DNA from: Phycisphaera mikurensis NBRC 102666
Lineage (GTDB): Bacteria > Planctomycetota > Phycisphaerae > Phycisphaerales > SM1A02
NCBI GenBank assembly: GCA_945878575.1
Contig: CAMDUB010000003.1
Span: 1-64,000, forward strand
Length of the DNA: 64,000 bases
Direction of reading: 5' to 3'
In this document: piece after piece, positions 42,989-52,762 of the stretch
How positions within the stretch are numbered: the stretch's first letter is position 1
Layout: the number at the start of each line of letters is the position of its first letter
Translations under genes and position numbers: made by a program
Notes under the pieces: model-generated
Seen by the model: only the letters and a program-made list of their open reading frames with translations
Told to the model about the DNA's origin: nothing
Database searches by the model: none

Positions 42989-44629
42989 ATGAGCGCCAAA
43001 CACACCGTCGCAACGCCCGGCAATTGCCCTTGCATCCTGATCATCCGTGATGGCTGGGGGATCAACCCGCACCCCAAGGAGCGCGCGGCGGACGGAACGC
43101 GGCTTGGCAAGACGCCGGTATGTGATCGGTTGGAGCGGGAGTGGCCGCACACGTTGATCAAGACGTCCGGTGAGGATGTCGGGCTGCCCATTGAGAATGG
43201 CGAGCCGGTGATGGGCAACAGCGAGGTTGGGCATCAGAACATTGGCGCGGGTCGGATTGTTGACCAAGAGCTCATGCGAATCACGCGCGCGGTGCGCAGT
43301 GGTGAGTTTGCGCGCAATGAGGGCTTGGTTGGTGCGTGCGCGCATGCCAAGGGGACAACGGACGATGGTCGTGCTCGCGCATTGCACATCATGGGATTGG
43401 TGAGTGGCGGGAAAGTGCACAGTGACTTTTTGCATCTTGAGACGCTTGTGCAACTTGCAAAGTCACAAGGCGTCCCCAGTGATCGCGTGTTTGTGCATGT
43501 CTTTACTGATGGGCGTGACACGGCGCAACAGAGTGGTCTGCCGGTAGTTGAACGGCTCGAGGAGTTGCTCGCTCAGGCAGGCGGACGCATTGCGACGGTC
43601 ATTGGTCGATACTGGGCGCTGGACCGTGATTTCCGCTGGGATCGTGTGGAGCGCGCGTGGAATGCGATCATGAATCGCGCGGGAACGGTGTATGGAACCA
43701 ATGCCGTGCAGGTGATGCGTGACTATTACGCAAAGCCGGTGTCGAGCAACATGTCGGGGGATGAGTTCATTCCACCAACCAGAATCCTGCGTGATGCTGG
43801 TGTGCCAACCGATGGCGACGCAGTGGTGTTCTTCAATTTCCGCGGTGATCGGCCGCGCGAACTCACTATGGCATTTGTGCTGCCGGACGAGGCGTGGTCA
43901 AAGGTGAAATCGGGTGGATTTGCGCGCGATCCGCGCCCGCATGGTTTGCACTTTGTGACCATGACGGGCTACGAACAAGGCCTGCCAGTGCGAGTGGCGT
44001 TTGAGCGCCCAGCAAAGATGCCACACATCATGGGTGAGTGGATTTCCAGCTTGGGCCTGACGCAATTTCGGTGCGCGGAAACCGAGAAGTTCCCACATGT
44101 GACGTTCTTCTTCAATGACTACCGCGAGGAGCCGTTTCCAGGGGAACGCCGAACATTGATTCCAAGCCCGAAGGACGTGGAAACTTACGATCAGAAGCCC
44201 GAAATGAGCGCCTACGGAGTGCGCGATGCGGTGTTGGGGCGCATTGCGGCTGCGGATTGCGAGTCATTCATAGTGGTGAACTTTGCAAATCCGGACATGG
44301 TGGGGCACACAGGAAATCTGCAAGCGGTGATCAAGGCGTGTGAGGTGGTAGATGAATGCGTAGGGCAGATTATGGAAGCAACGCTGGCCCGAGGCGGGAG
44401 CTTGGTGATCACCGCCGACCACGGAAATGCAGAACAGATGAAGGACCCGAAGACGGGTGAGCCACAGACAGCCCACACGAATTTCACGGTGGAGTTGTTT
44501 GTGGTGGGCGAGGCGTTCCGTGGTGTGCAACTACGGGAGGGTGGACGGCTAGCAGACATCGCGCCAACAATGTTGGCGATGATGGGCTGCGCGCAGCCGC
44601 CCGAAATGACCGGCACCAGCCTCCTGTAA
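42989..44629 (+). CDS. gpmI: 2,3-bisphosphoglycerate-independent phosphoglycerate mutase
   Basis: 546 residues. The metal site begins LIIRDGWGIN; the catalytic serine is in PVMGNSEVGHQNIGAGR, with substrate-loop HVFTDGRDTAQQSG. The late metal ligands are NFANPDMVGHTGN and ITADHGNAEQMKD. It interconverts 3- and 2-phosphoglycerate in glycolysis. The stop lies one base from the stop of the convergent lpdA gene, with no terminator in between. Confidence 0.94.
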   Translation: MSAKHTVATPGNCPCILIIRDGWGINPHPKERAADGTRLGKTPVCDRLEREWPHTLIKTSGEDVGLPIENGEPVMGNSEVGHQNIGAGRIVDQELMRITRAVRSGEFARNEGLVGACAHAKGTTDDGRARALHIMGLVSGGKVHSDFLHLETLVQLAKSQGVPSDRVFVHVFTDGRDTAQQSGLPVVERLEELLAQAGGRIATVIGRYWALDRDFRWDRVERAWNAIMNRAGTVYGTNAVQVMRDYYAKPVSSNMSGDEFIPPTRILRDAGVPTDGDAVVFFNFRGDRPRELTMAFVLPDEAWSKVKSGGFARDPRPHGLHFVTMTGYEQGLPVRVAFERPAKMPHIMGEWISSLGLTQFRCAETEKFPHVTFFFNDYREEPFPGERRTLIPSPKDVETYDQKPEMSAYGVRDAVLGRIAAADCESFIVVNFANPDMVGHTGNLQAVIKACEVVDECVGQIMEATLARGGSLVITADHGNAEQMKDPKTGEPQTAHTNFTVELFVVGEAFRGVQLREGGRLADIAPTMLAMMGCAQPPEMTGTSLL

Positions 44630-44630
44630 A

Positions 44631-46118
44631 TCAGCCGTGAATCATGCGGCCTTCGGCGCCAAGGGCTGCTTCGTGCATGCTCTCCGCCATCGTTGGATGG
44701 GCGTGCATCGTCGCAATGATGTCATCGACCGTTCCCTCAAGGGCCTTCGCCACGCAAATCTCGTGGATCAACTCACTGGCGTTCTCGCCAATGATGTGAC
44801 CACCGAGGATCTCGCCGTACTTCTTGCTGACAATCAACTTCACCATGCCCTCCGCCGCGCCATCAGCAATAGCCTTGCCGTGACTCTTCAGGCTGTACTT
44901 GCCAACCCGGTACTCAATGCCCTTCTCTTTCGCGGCACGCTCCGTCAAACCAACGCTTGCCACTTGTGGGTTGCAGTACGTCGCACCAGGAATCGCGTCG
45001 TAGTGCACGCCAGTGGATGCGTGTCCGAACATCCGCTCGACCGCAACGACTGCTTCTTCACTGGAAACGTGCGCAAGCCATGGACCGCCAATGACGTCAC
45101 CGATCGCGTAAACGCCGGCCACGCTGGTTGCGTACGTCGCCTTGTCCTTCTTCTCCATGTAGTCCGTCGAGATGTGCCCCTTGTCCGTCTTCAGACCAAG
45201 CGACGCGTCAAATAGCCCTTCAAAGCGACCTGCAACGCCAATCGCCACCAGCACGGTCTCTGCGTCGATTGTCTCGGACTTCTTGGTTGTCTGATCTTCG
45301 ATCGTGACCTTCGCGCCCTTAGCCGTCTTCTCCACGGCCTTGGTCATGCAACCGAGTTTGAACTCAATGCCCTGCTTGCTGAAGATCTTCAGTGCTTCCT
45401 TGGAAATCTCATCATCCTCAACCGGCATGATGCGATCGAGCATCTCCACCACGGTCACTTTCGTGCCGAATGCGTTATAGAAATACGCGAATTCCATGCC
45501 GATCGCGCCGCTTCCGACAATCACCATCGACTCTGGCCGCGCTGGCAAATTCATCGCCTCGTAGCTGGAGATGATGGTCTTGCCGTCCTTTGGAGCAAAC
45601 GGCAGTTCGCGCGGCGCTGCACCGGTCGCGATCAGAATCTTGTCGGCGGTGATGATCATGTCATCCTTGGAAACCGCGCCGGTTCCGCGATAGTAATCAT
45701 CGTCTGCCTTGGAAACTTGAACCTTGCATGGTCCGCCCGCGGTCTTGCCCGCGATGATCTTTGCGTGTCCCTGAATATGCTCGATCTTGTTCTTCTTGAG
45801 GAGGAATCCAATACCACCATTCAGCGTGCCCGCAACATTGCGCGAACGGCCAATGACTTTGGACCAATCCAACTTGACGTTCTTTGGGTCAACCTCAAAG
45901 CCCATGTCCGCGCCGTGCTTGAATGCTTCCGTGTAGACGCTGGCCGCATGCAGCAGGGCTTTGGTTGGAATGCATCCCCAGTTCAGGCATACGCCGCCAA
46001 GCTTGGCGCGCTCGATGCACACCACTTTCTTGCCAAGTTGCGCCGCGCGAATTGCTCCGACATAGCCGCCGGGTCCGCCGCCGATCACGATGAGGTCATA
46101 ATGCTTTGCGTCTGCCAT
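44631..46118 (-). CDS. lpdA: Dihydrolipoyl dehydrogenase (E3)
   Basis: 495 residues. The FAD-binding motif is LIVIGGGPGGYVGAIRAAQLG, the redox disulphide is GGVCLNWGCIPTKALL, the NAD-binding motif is IVGSGAIGMEFAYFYNAFG and the C-terminal active-site His-Glu is HAHPTMAESMHEAAL. It reoxidises dihydrolipoamide for 2-oxoacid dehydrogenase complexes or the glycine cleavage system. GAGGAA precedes the ATG. No E1/E2 genes are nearby. Confidence 0.95.
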   Translation of the reverse strand: MADAKHYDLIVIGGGPGGYVGAIRAAQLGKKVVCIERAKLGGVCLNWGCIPTKALLHAASVYTEAFKHGADMGFEVDPKNVKLDWSKVIGRSRNVAGTLNGGIGFLLKKNKIEHIQGHAKIIAGKTAGGPCKVQVSKADDDYYRGTGAVSKDDMIITADKILIATGAAPRELPFAPKDGKTIISSYEAMNLPARPESMVIVGSGAIGMEFAYFYNAFGTKVTVVEMLDRIMPVEDDEISKEALKIFSKQGIEFKLGCMTKAVEKTAKGAKVTIEDQTTKKSETIDAETVLVAIGVAGRFEGLFDASLGLKTDKGHISTDYMEKKDKATYATSVAGVYAIGDVIGGPWLAHVSSEEAVVAVERMFGHASTGVHYDAIPGATYCNPQVASVGLTERAAKEKGIEYRVGKYSLKSHGKAIADGAAEGMVKLIVSKKYGEILGGHIIGENASELIHEICVAKALEGTVDDIIATMHAHPTMAESMHEAALGAEGRMIHG

Positions 46119-46296
46119 GGGTCAGTTCCTCGTGTAGGTAAATGCAGGTGAAGGTTGCACATCGTAGGGATCTCCGGCGCGGCGCGACCGCCCCCGCCCG
46201 CCCAACAGCGTGGTGAACCATCCCTGAAACCCTACCCCCTGCCATTCGAGCGGAAATCTGCCTTTTTGCTAGTATCCGACCGCTTCAGGACCCCCC

Positions 46297-47079
46297 TTGC
46301 GAACCGCCATCATTAGTGACATCCACTCGAACCTGTCCGCCCTCGAAGCGGTCCTGGCCGACATTGAGCAGCGCAAAGTGCAACGCATCATTTGCCTCGG
46401 CGATTTGATCGGCTACGGTCCAGACCCGGTTGCCTGTGCCGACCTCGTTGCTGAACGCTGCGAATGGTCGCTTCTCGGGAATCACGATTTTGGCGTCCTG
46501 TATGAGCCAACCAACTTCAACTCTGCTGCAGAGCAGGCTGCTTACTGGACTCGTCGCCAGTTTGAAGCCGCCGCAAAAGAAGACACCATTGCCGGCGAAC
46601 GCCGCTGGAACTTTCTTGGTCACCTCAAGGTGCGCGTCAACGACAACAATTACCTCTGCGTACACGGATCGCCCCGAAGGCCGATCAATGAGTACCTCTT
46701 CCCCGACGATGCGATCAACAATCCGCATAAGTTGGAGAGCATCTTTGGTCGCTTCGACCGTATGTGCTTGGTGGGTCACACGCACCACCCAGGAGTGTTC
46801 ACTGAGGATCAAGAGTTCTGGAAGCCTGACGAACTGCCAGATCGGACTTTCAACGTTGATCCCGTGCAAAAGGCGATCATCAATCCCGGCTCCGTTGGGC
46901 AGCCACGCGATGGCGATCCGCGCGCCTCATATGCCATCCTCGACACCGATGCTGGCGAGGACAAGCACCGCATCGAGTTTCACCGACTTCCGTACGACAT
47001 CGACATTACCGTTGCCAAGATCCATGCGATCCCTGAGCTCCACGACTGGCTCGGCGACCGACTGCTTGAAGGGCGCTGA
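46297..47079 (+). CDS. Calcineurin-like metallophosphoesterase
   Basis: 260 residues from a TTG start, which is forced because the family N-terminus AIISDIHSNLSALEAVL begins two codons later; AGGA lies upstream. Metal ligands are seen in SDIHSN, CLGDLIGYGPDP, LLGNHD, VHGSPR and VGHTHHP. It is a bacterial phosphodiesterase/phosphatase of the YfcE/ApaH-like class. The substrate is unknown. It precedes yidC on the same strand (66 bp gap) and is divergent from lpdA. Confidence 0.88.
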   Translation: MRTAIISDIHSNLSALEAVLADIEQRKVQRIICLGDLIGYGPDPVACADLVAERCEWSLLGNHDFGVLYEPTNFNSAAEQAAYWTRRQFEAAAKEDTIAGERRWNFLGHLKVRVNDNNYLCVHGSPRRPINEYLFPDDAINNPHKLESIFGRFDRMCLVGHTHHPGVFTEDQEFWKPDELPDRTFNVDPVQKAIINPGSVGQPRDGDPRASYAILDTDAGEDKHRIEFHRLPYDIDITVAKIHAIPELHDWLGDRLLEGR

Positions 47080-47145
47080 GGCCCGGCTGTATGGCCGGCA
47101 TCGCATCCCGACCAACGCGCCGAGCGCGTTACTGAACTGAACACT

Positions 47146-49368
47146 ATGAACAGTAATTCTCCGGCCTCCCGGAAGCAATCCGTCTTCAACGTCCGCCGAT
47201 TCCTGCTCACCGCTGCCTTGATTGCGGTGGTCGCTGGCATCGCAGGCATCATCATCACTGGTCGGAATGGCGGCAGCGGTCCGGTTGCCACGCCAAGTAC
47301 CGACGCCAATGCATCGGCGAACGCGGTTGCACCGAGCACCGCTGCAACCACGGCGACTCCGGGTGCCCAGCCCACCGCTACTCAGCCAACCACCGCCACA
47401 ACTGCGGCGGCCCCCGCTATCGTCAAACCCGCGACCGATGAACTGGCGTGGGTCGCGGCCGCGCCTGGTTCGCCCACCGAAAAGGCGACGCCTATCGGTT
47501 CGCTCGACGCCAAGGTCGCGCAATTCCAGCTGCAACTCACCGCGCGCGGCGCAGGTATTTCTGAAATCATCTTTAGCGAGCTGTGGCAAACCGCTCGCGA
47601 CGCGGCCAGTGCACGCACTGGTACGCCGCCCACTGAAGGTCAATACGTGTTGACCGCGCCAGGAAAGTTGCAAGGCTTCAGTGTTCCGCTCCTCTCCGCG
47701 CGTGTCCTCGACGTAGACGGTCGGCAAATTCGCGTCGACGGCAATGTCTGGCGAGAAACCGCGCCGGGAACATTCGTCACAGAGATTTCTGACGGTACCG
47801 GCGCACTGCAACTGCGCGCCACCCGCCGATGGGTGGTAGAGCCAGGCTCCTACGACCTCCGCTGCGAGCAGCGCGTCGAGAACCTTGCATCCACGCCTCA
47901 CGTCATCCGTTGGATTCAGTTTGGACCAACGAATCTCGCCCGCGATCCGAATGACTCGGTCGACCCGCGTCGTTTCCAGTCGGGTTACTTGATGTCGAAG
48001 GAACGTGATCCTGGTCAACAGACCGTCATCGTTCACGATGCAACCATCGACCAGTCCAAGTTGGTCACCCAAGTTGAAGGCGGAGATGTTGTGGTTTGGC
48101 CAACTGAACGGCAAACCCAGGAGCGCTACGGACTATCGTGGTTTGGTGCTACAAATCGCTACTTTGCACTTGCCGTCCATGCGCCCTACGCGGCACCTGG
48201 CTCAACAGTAAAGACCATTGCCCCTGCCATTGCCAGTGTCGCCGCGCAAGTCGGCGATGGCATGCATAATGGAATTCCCGAGAAGGTGATCTTCACCACG
48301 TGCTCAAGCGATGCGCTGACTGTTGCGCCCGGCGCAAGTGCCGCATTCGACATCGGTGTCTTTGCGGGACCGCTGGAGCGTTCAATGTTGACCACCATGC
48401 AGCCATATGCGGCGCTCAATATGCAGGGACTGATCCTGTACCTGATGAGTGGCTGCTGCAACTTCTGCACGTTTGCGTGGCTTGCTGATTTTCTCGTGTG
48501 GTTCCTTGCATTCCTTCACAACTACGTGGTCTTTGACTGGGGCTTGGCCATCATTGCACTGGTAGTGGTGGTGCGCGGTTTGCTGCACCCACTCACGCGA
48601 CGTTCGCAGATTTCCATGCAACGGGTGACCAAGCAAATGGCTTCCATCAAGCCGGAGATTGATCTACTCCAGAAGCGCTACAAAGAAGATCCAAAGAAAC
48701 TGCAAGAAGAAACCATTCGTCTGTACCGTGAAAAGGGCGTCAATCCGCTTGGTTGTGCTGGCGGCATGGTTCCAACCTTCCTGCAGATGCCGATTTGGAT
48801 CGCCCTATACGCCGTCTTGTATTTCGCATTCGAACTGCGTCAACAGCCTGCGTTCTTTGGCATCTTCCAGAAGATGGGTGGCTGGCCATTCTTGAGCGAC
48901 CTGAGCGCACAAGATCGATTCATCTCGCTGCCGTTCGAAGCGAACCTGTACATCGCCACGGTCGACTCGATCAACTTGATCCCTATCTTGATGGGCGTGG
49001 TCTTCTTCATCCAGCAGAAGTACATGACCCCGCCACCCACGGCGACTCAGACGCCCGAACAAGAGCAACAGCAGAAGATGATGAAGTGGATGATGGTCAT
49101 CCTCTTCCCGGTCATGCTCTACACCGCGCCGAGTGGTCTCACCTTGTACATCGCCACCAGCACGCTGGTTGGTATCTATGAAAGCATCCGCGTGAAGGCT
49201 GAAGTGGCCAAGATGGACTTCAGCAAGCCACAAACCGCGAAGAATGGCTGGTTACAGAAGGCCTACAGCAACGCCATGAAACGTGCGCAAGATGTGCAGC
49301 AGAAGTCACAGAAGCGGGCGCAGGCGAGTGCGACCAAGGCGCCAAGTAAAAAGTTCCGCGATAAGTGA
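47146..49368 (+). CDS. yidC: Membrane protein insertase YidC
   Basis: 740 residues. One N-terminal TM (RFLLTAALIAVVAGIAGIIITG) is followed by an Ala/Thr-rich linker, the large periplasmic beta domain (about 100-420) and the conserved insertase core. The core includes WGLAIIALVVVVRGLLHPLTRRSQISMQ, NPLGCAGGMVPTFLQMPIWIALY and LYTAPSGLTLYIATS. The basic tail ends KKFRDK. It inserts membrane proteins alone or with SecYEG. The next gene, 12 bp on, is mnmE, a common pairing in bacteria. Confidence 0.95.
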   Translation: MNSNSPASRKQSVFNVRRFLLTAALIAVVAGIAGIIITGRNGGSGPVATPSTDANASANAVAPSTAATTATPGAQPTATQPTTATTAAAPAIVKPATDELAWVAAAPGSPTEKATPIGSLDAKVAQFQLQLTARGAGISEIIFSELWQTARDAASARTGTPPTEGQYVLTAPGKLQGFSVPLLSARVLDVDGRQIRVDGNVWRETAPGTFVTEISDGTGALQLRATRRWVVEPGSYDLRCEQRVENLASTPHVIRWIQFGPTNLARDPNDSVDPRRFQSGYLMSKERDPGQQTVIVHDATIDQSKLVTQVEGGDVVVWPTERQTQERYGLSWFGATNRYFALAVHAPYAAPGSTVKTIAPAIASVAAQVGDGMHNGIPEKVIFTTCSSDALTVAPGASAAFDIGVFAGPLERSMLTTMQPYAALNMQGLILYLMSGCCNFCTFAWLADFLVWFLAFLHNYVVFDWGLAIIALVVVVRGLLHPLTRRSQISMQRVTKQMASIKPEIDLLQKRYKEDPKKLQEETIRLYREKGVNPLGCAGGMVPTFLQMPIWIALYAVLYFAFELRQQPAFFGIFQKMGGWPFLSDLSAQDRFISLPFEANLYIATVDSINLIPILMGVVFFIQQKYMTPPPTATQTPEQEQQQKMMKWMMVILFPVMLYTAPSGLTLYIATSTLVGIYESIRVKAEVAKMDFSKPQTAKNGWLQKAYSNAMKRAQDVQQKSQKRAQASATKAPSKKFRDK

Positions 49369-49380
49369 TCTGATCACGGC

Positions 49381-50739
49381 ATGGACAACCAAAGCGTCAT
49401 CCTCGCCGTCGCAAGTCCTCCGGGAAGTGCGATGCGCGGGATTGTCCGTGCCAGTGGTGCCGATGCATGCCAGGTGTTGTGGAACGCCATGGATCCAGAC
49501 TGCCATGGAAGCGTGGCGGTTCGTGCGCGCGCACGTGGCGTACATGTAGTGCGCTTACGTGACCCATTCATACCAGCGCTCGCCATGGTCATGCCTGGTC
49601 CAGCCAGCGCCACTGGCGAAGACTGCGCCGAGATTCACACCGTTGGCAATCCATTCGTACTTGAACGAATCATCGCTACCGTGATCGCGCACTCGGATGG
49701 GGCGGCACGGCGTGCGCACCCGGGCGAATTCAGTGTGCGTGCGGTCTTGTCGGGTCGTATGCCGATTGCCTCCGCGGAGCGCGTCGCTGCAGCAATCATG
49801 GCTGAAACCGATGCACAACTTGCCGCGGCATCCATGCTTCAAGTCAACACCGCGGAGCAATCCTCGGCCCGTGATACGGATGAAATCGCCACGCTTTTGG
49901 CGCTCGTTGAGGCCGGCATTGACTTTACCGATCAAGAAGATGTGGTGGCCATTGCGCGGCCTGCATTGGAAGAACGTGTCCGTGCTGTGCGTGACAGAAT
50001 TCGTGCGCGCTGTGCGACGTCTGCCGGTGCAGAATCAGCGCAACGAGCCGCACGTGTGGTACTTACTGGCGCACCAAACGCCGGTAAGAGCTCGCTCTTC
50101 AATGTGCTGCTGCAGCACAGGCGCGTGGTCGAAAGTGCACACCGCGGAACAACCCGCGATGCCATTGAGCACGCATGTTCGCTGCCAGGTGGTATTGAAG
50201 TGATCTTGGTGGACGCGCCGGGCATTGATGATGCAATTCATGATGTTGATGTTCTGATGCAAGCGCGTGCTCATGATGCGATCAATCGCGCGGACATCAT
50301 TCTGGTATGCCAACCCAGTAGCAATGACGAATTCGCCCGTGCCGATGAATCACCACTCATTCATGGCGCGCGCGGGATAATCATCAACGTTCGAACCAAG
50401 TGCGATGCGCTTGGCACTGCAAGTGCCACGAATGCTGCTGACGTCATATCCACCAGCGCACATACCGGGGTTGGAATTGTCGAACTCCGCGCCGCCATCG
50501 CCCGCACTATCAGTACACGTGCGCCGCGTAATGCCCATGAATTCACACTGGGTGTGGCGCGTGTGGCACTACTGCAGGAGGCGGCGGACTCACTCGACGA
50601 CATGCTGATCATCGACGCGCCAGAACTCGTTGCCGCCGCGCTTCGAACTGCGCTCGACCGACTCGGCGAGGTGTCTGGCGCCATCCCGCCCGACGATGTC
50701 CTGGGGAGGCTGTTCTCGAGTTTCTGTATTGGGAAATGA
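49381..50739 (+). CDS. mnmE: tRNA modification GTPase MnmE, divergent G motifs
   Basis: 452 residues with the tetrahydrofolate-binding N-terminal domain (ATGEDCAEIHTVGNPF for TGED..ELHCHGG), a helical domain, an inserted G domain and the C-terminal FCIGK that positions the essential Cys. G1 is GAPNAGKSSLFN and G2 RGTTRDAIEH. G3 reads DAPGIDD instead of DTAG, and G4 reads TKCD instead of NKxD. The protein works with MnmG on U34 of tRNA, upstream of the MnmC reactions. The synteny with yidC supports the assignment despite the motif drift. The thioesterase gene follows after 19 bp. Confidence 0.88.
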   Translation: MDNQSVILAVASPPGSAMRGIVRASGADACQVLWNAMDPDCHGSVAVRARARGVHVVRLRDPFIPALAMVMPGPASATGEDCAEIHTVGNPFVLERIIATVIAHSDGAARRAHPGEFSVRAVLSGRMPIASAERVAAAIMAETDAQLAAASMLQVNTAEQSSARDTDEIATLLALVEAGIDFTDQEDVVAIARPALEERVRAVRDRIRARCATSAGAESAQRAARVVLTGAPNAGKSSLFNVLLQHRRVVESAHRGTTRDAIEHACSLPGGIEVILVDAPGIDDAIHDVDVLMQARAHDAINRADIILVCQPSSNDEFARADESPLIHGARGIIINVRTKCDALGTASATNAADVISTSAHTGVGIVELRAAIARTISTRAPRNAHEFTLGVARVALLQEAADSLDDMLIIDAPELVAAALRTALDRLGEVSGAIPPDDVLGRLFSSFCIGK

Positions 50740-50758
50740 GCTTCTTGCACCCGCTGCA

Positions 50759-51208
50759 ATGTTCCCGCACAGTAGCCTTCTGCGCGTGCAAGGCTCCATT
50801 GACATCCGTGTCCGATACTGTGAATGCGACCCCATGGGAGTGGTTCATCACACCGTCTATCCAGTGTGGTTTGAGATGGGACGCACTGAACTTCTGAGGT
50901 CTACCGGACGCACTTACCGCGACATGGAGGCGCAGAACATGCTCTTGGCGGTCGTCAAGCTTGAAGTGGTCTACAAGCAGCCCGCCCGCTATGACGAGGT
51001 GGTGCAACTCCGTACCACCTTGGCCCGTGTTGGTGCAGTGAAGGTGGAACACACCTATGAAATATGGCGTGATGACGTGTTACTTGTTGCAGGCGCAACA
51101 ACGCTTGCGTGCATCGATCGAAACGGTCGCGCTCAAGCCATTCCGGATGGTGTACTCACGATTCCCGTGGACCAAGCGATGAAGGCGAACGCCCCAAGTG
51201 GATCTTGA
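50759..51208 (+). CDS. Hot-dog fold acyl-CoA thioesterase (YbgC/FcbC-like)
   Basis: 149 residues from the ATG at 50759; the longer ORF begins inside mnmE. IRVRYCECDPMGVVHHTVYPVWFEMGR is the 4-hydroxybenzoyl-CoA thioesterase signature with the catalytic Asp. It hydrolyses acyl-CoA esters, of unknown preference. Its last 53 bp overlap the 3' end of the convergent DciA-like gene. Confidence 0.88.
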   Translation: MFPHSSLLRVQGSIDIRVRYCECDPMGVVHHTVYPVWFEMGRTELLRSTGRTYRDMEAQNMLLAVVKLEVVYKQPARYDEVVQLRTTLARVGAVKVEHTYEIWRDDVLLVAGATTLACIDRNGRAQAIPDGVLTIPVDQAMKANAPSGS

Positions 51209-51635
51209 CGCGTAGACCGGGAATCTGCATTACCCGGCGAAGCTCCGTCAGCGCTCCGGCACGAAGCGCGCGGTCCACAGCAAACGAAGCGGGCGAACTA
51301 CTCACCCCCACCACGATCTGCATTGGGCTCACCGACTCGATCCAAGTTTCGTCAATCAATTGTGCCGGCATCGCTGCGCGCCATGCTTCTGCTGCACTCC
51401 CGCTTCGTTCCACATCACGCTTCGCTTGTCGGGCAATATCACCAACCATGCGGCTGATTGAGACATCCTTATCACGGAACGCGCGTCGCTCACACATGCG
51501 CTGTGTTCGCAGGATGGATGGGTCAACGGGTACGGGCGTTTTGCTTGCTTCCGCTGGCGCCGCGCCTGCACGTTCGGGCCCCACTTGGCTGCCCGAACCC
51601 GTTGCGCCCCTTGAATTTGTCGACCGCTTCGCCAT
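51156..51635 (-). CDS. DUF721/DciA-like protein (probable replicative helicase loader)
   Basis: 159 residues. A basic, low-complexity start of about 45 residues is followed by a helical part. Then comes the DUF721/DciA core (AAEAWRAAMPAQLIDETWIESVSPMQIVVGVSSSPASFAVDRAL...LTELRRVMQIPGLRVKIHLG). DciA loads the replicative helicase DnaB in bacteria without DnaC. The match is by overall pattern, so I am moderately sure. The 3' end overlaps the thioesterase gene by 53 bp. Confidence 0.65.
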   Translation of the reverse strand: MAKRSTNSRGATGSGSQVGPERAGAAPAEASKTPVPVDPSILRTQRMCERRAFRDKDVSISRMVGDIARQAKRDVERSGSAAEAWRAAMPAQLIDETWIESVSPMQIVVGVSSSPASFAVDRALRAGALTELRRVMQIPGLRVKIHLGRSPSSLGPRES

Positions 51636-51661
51636 GAAATTGCATCGTAGTTTGTAGGTGC

Positions 51662-52762
51662 ATGTTTCTGAGTGGGTATCGTGCTTGGTCTGTGATTTCC
51701 GTAACTCTTGAAAATATCCACAAGGCCTATGGACAGTCCGTGGCTGTCGATGGTGTGACCATGGAAGCCCCCAAAGGCGGCCTGACGTTTCTGCTTGGCC
51801 CTTCGGGGTGCGGCAAGACCACCATCCTGCGCATGATTGCTGGCTTTCTTGAGCCGAGTGCTGGAGTGATTCGCTTTGGAGACCGAGACATCACGCACAT
51901 CTCTGCGGAGAAGCGTGACTGCGGCATGGTGTTTCAGAGTTATGCACTGTGGCCACACATGACCGTTGCGCAAAATGTTGCGTTCGGGCTTGAGGTGCGG
52001 AAGGTGCCCGCAGCCGAAATGCGCAAACGTGTTGGCGAGGCGCTGGAGATGGTCCGCATGCATGCCTACGCCGATCGTAAGCCCAATCAACTTTCTGGTG
52101 GACAGCAGCAGCGCGTTGCACTTGCACGCGCCATTGTTTACAAGCCCGATGTGCTGCTGCTTGACGAGCCGCTGTCAAATCTTGACGCGAAACTGCGCTT
52201 AGAAATGAGGGGCGAGATTCGCCGTATCGTGGATGACCTTCGCGTCACCGCCATCTACGTCACGCATGATCAGAAAGAGAGCCTGAGTCTTGCCGACAAG
52301 ATGGTGGTTCTCCGCGAAGGTCGCATCGAGCAAGTCGGCGGCCCGCGTGAAATGTATGAGCGACCCTGCAATCGATTCGTAGCAGAATTCTTGGGTGAAA
52401 CCAACTTCCTTGATGCAACGGTCGAGAGTTCCCCCACTCATGTCCCGCGCATGGTGAAGACCCGCGCTGGCATCCTGGAAACAACCACCGGTAGCGATTA
52501 CCCCGCATCCGCGACTTTGGTTGCAAGCGTTCGCCCTGAGTCACTGCGTATGCATCCCCAGACACAGATCGCTGCTGATCGCCCCGCCCTCCGCGGTGTA
52601 GTTGCGGAGACCACTTACTTGGGCGAGGTGGCCCAACACCGCGTTGATTGCAACGGCGTGAATATAAAGGTGTTTGAACTGAATCCACGGCATCTCTCGC
52701 GCCGTGGGGAGCCGGTAGCGCTCACTGTAGAAGCCGACCAGGTGGTGCTGTTGGAGCGGTGA
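51662..52762 (+). CDS. ABC importer ATPase of the MalK/UgpC/PotA class
   Basis: 366 residues from the ATG at 51662; a GTG at 51692 (ISVTLENIHKAYG) is an equally possible start. Walker A is LLGPSGCGKTTILRMI, the Q-loop is MVFQSYALWPHMTVAQN, the signature is LSGGQQQRVALARA and Walker B is VLLLDEPLSNLDAKLR. A C-terminal TOBE-like domain (VASVRPESLRM) places it with the sugar/polyamine importers. No permease or binding-protein gene is adjacent, so it is an orphan that may serve several importers. The GH29 fucosidase follows. Confidence 0.9.
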   Translation: MFLSGYRAWSVISVTLENIHKAYGQSVAVDGVTMEAPKGGLTFLLGPSGCGKTTILRMIAGFLEPSAGVIRFGDRDITHISAEKRDCGMVFQSYALWPHMTVAQNVAFGLEVRKVPAAEMRKRVGEALEMVRMHAYADRKPNQLSGGQQQRVALARAIVYKPDVLLLDEPLSNLDAKLRLEMRGEIRRIVDDLRVTAIYVTHDQKESLSLADKMVVLREGRIEQVGGPREMYERPCNRFVAEFLGETNFLDATVESSPTHVPRMVKTRAGILETTTGSDYPASATLVASVRPESLRMHPQTQIAADRPALRGVVAETTYLGEVAQHRVDCNGVNIKVFELNPRHLSRRGEPVALTVEADQVVLLER

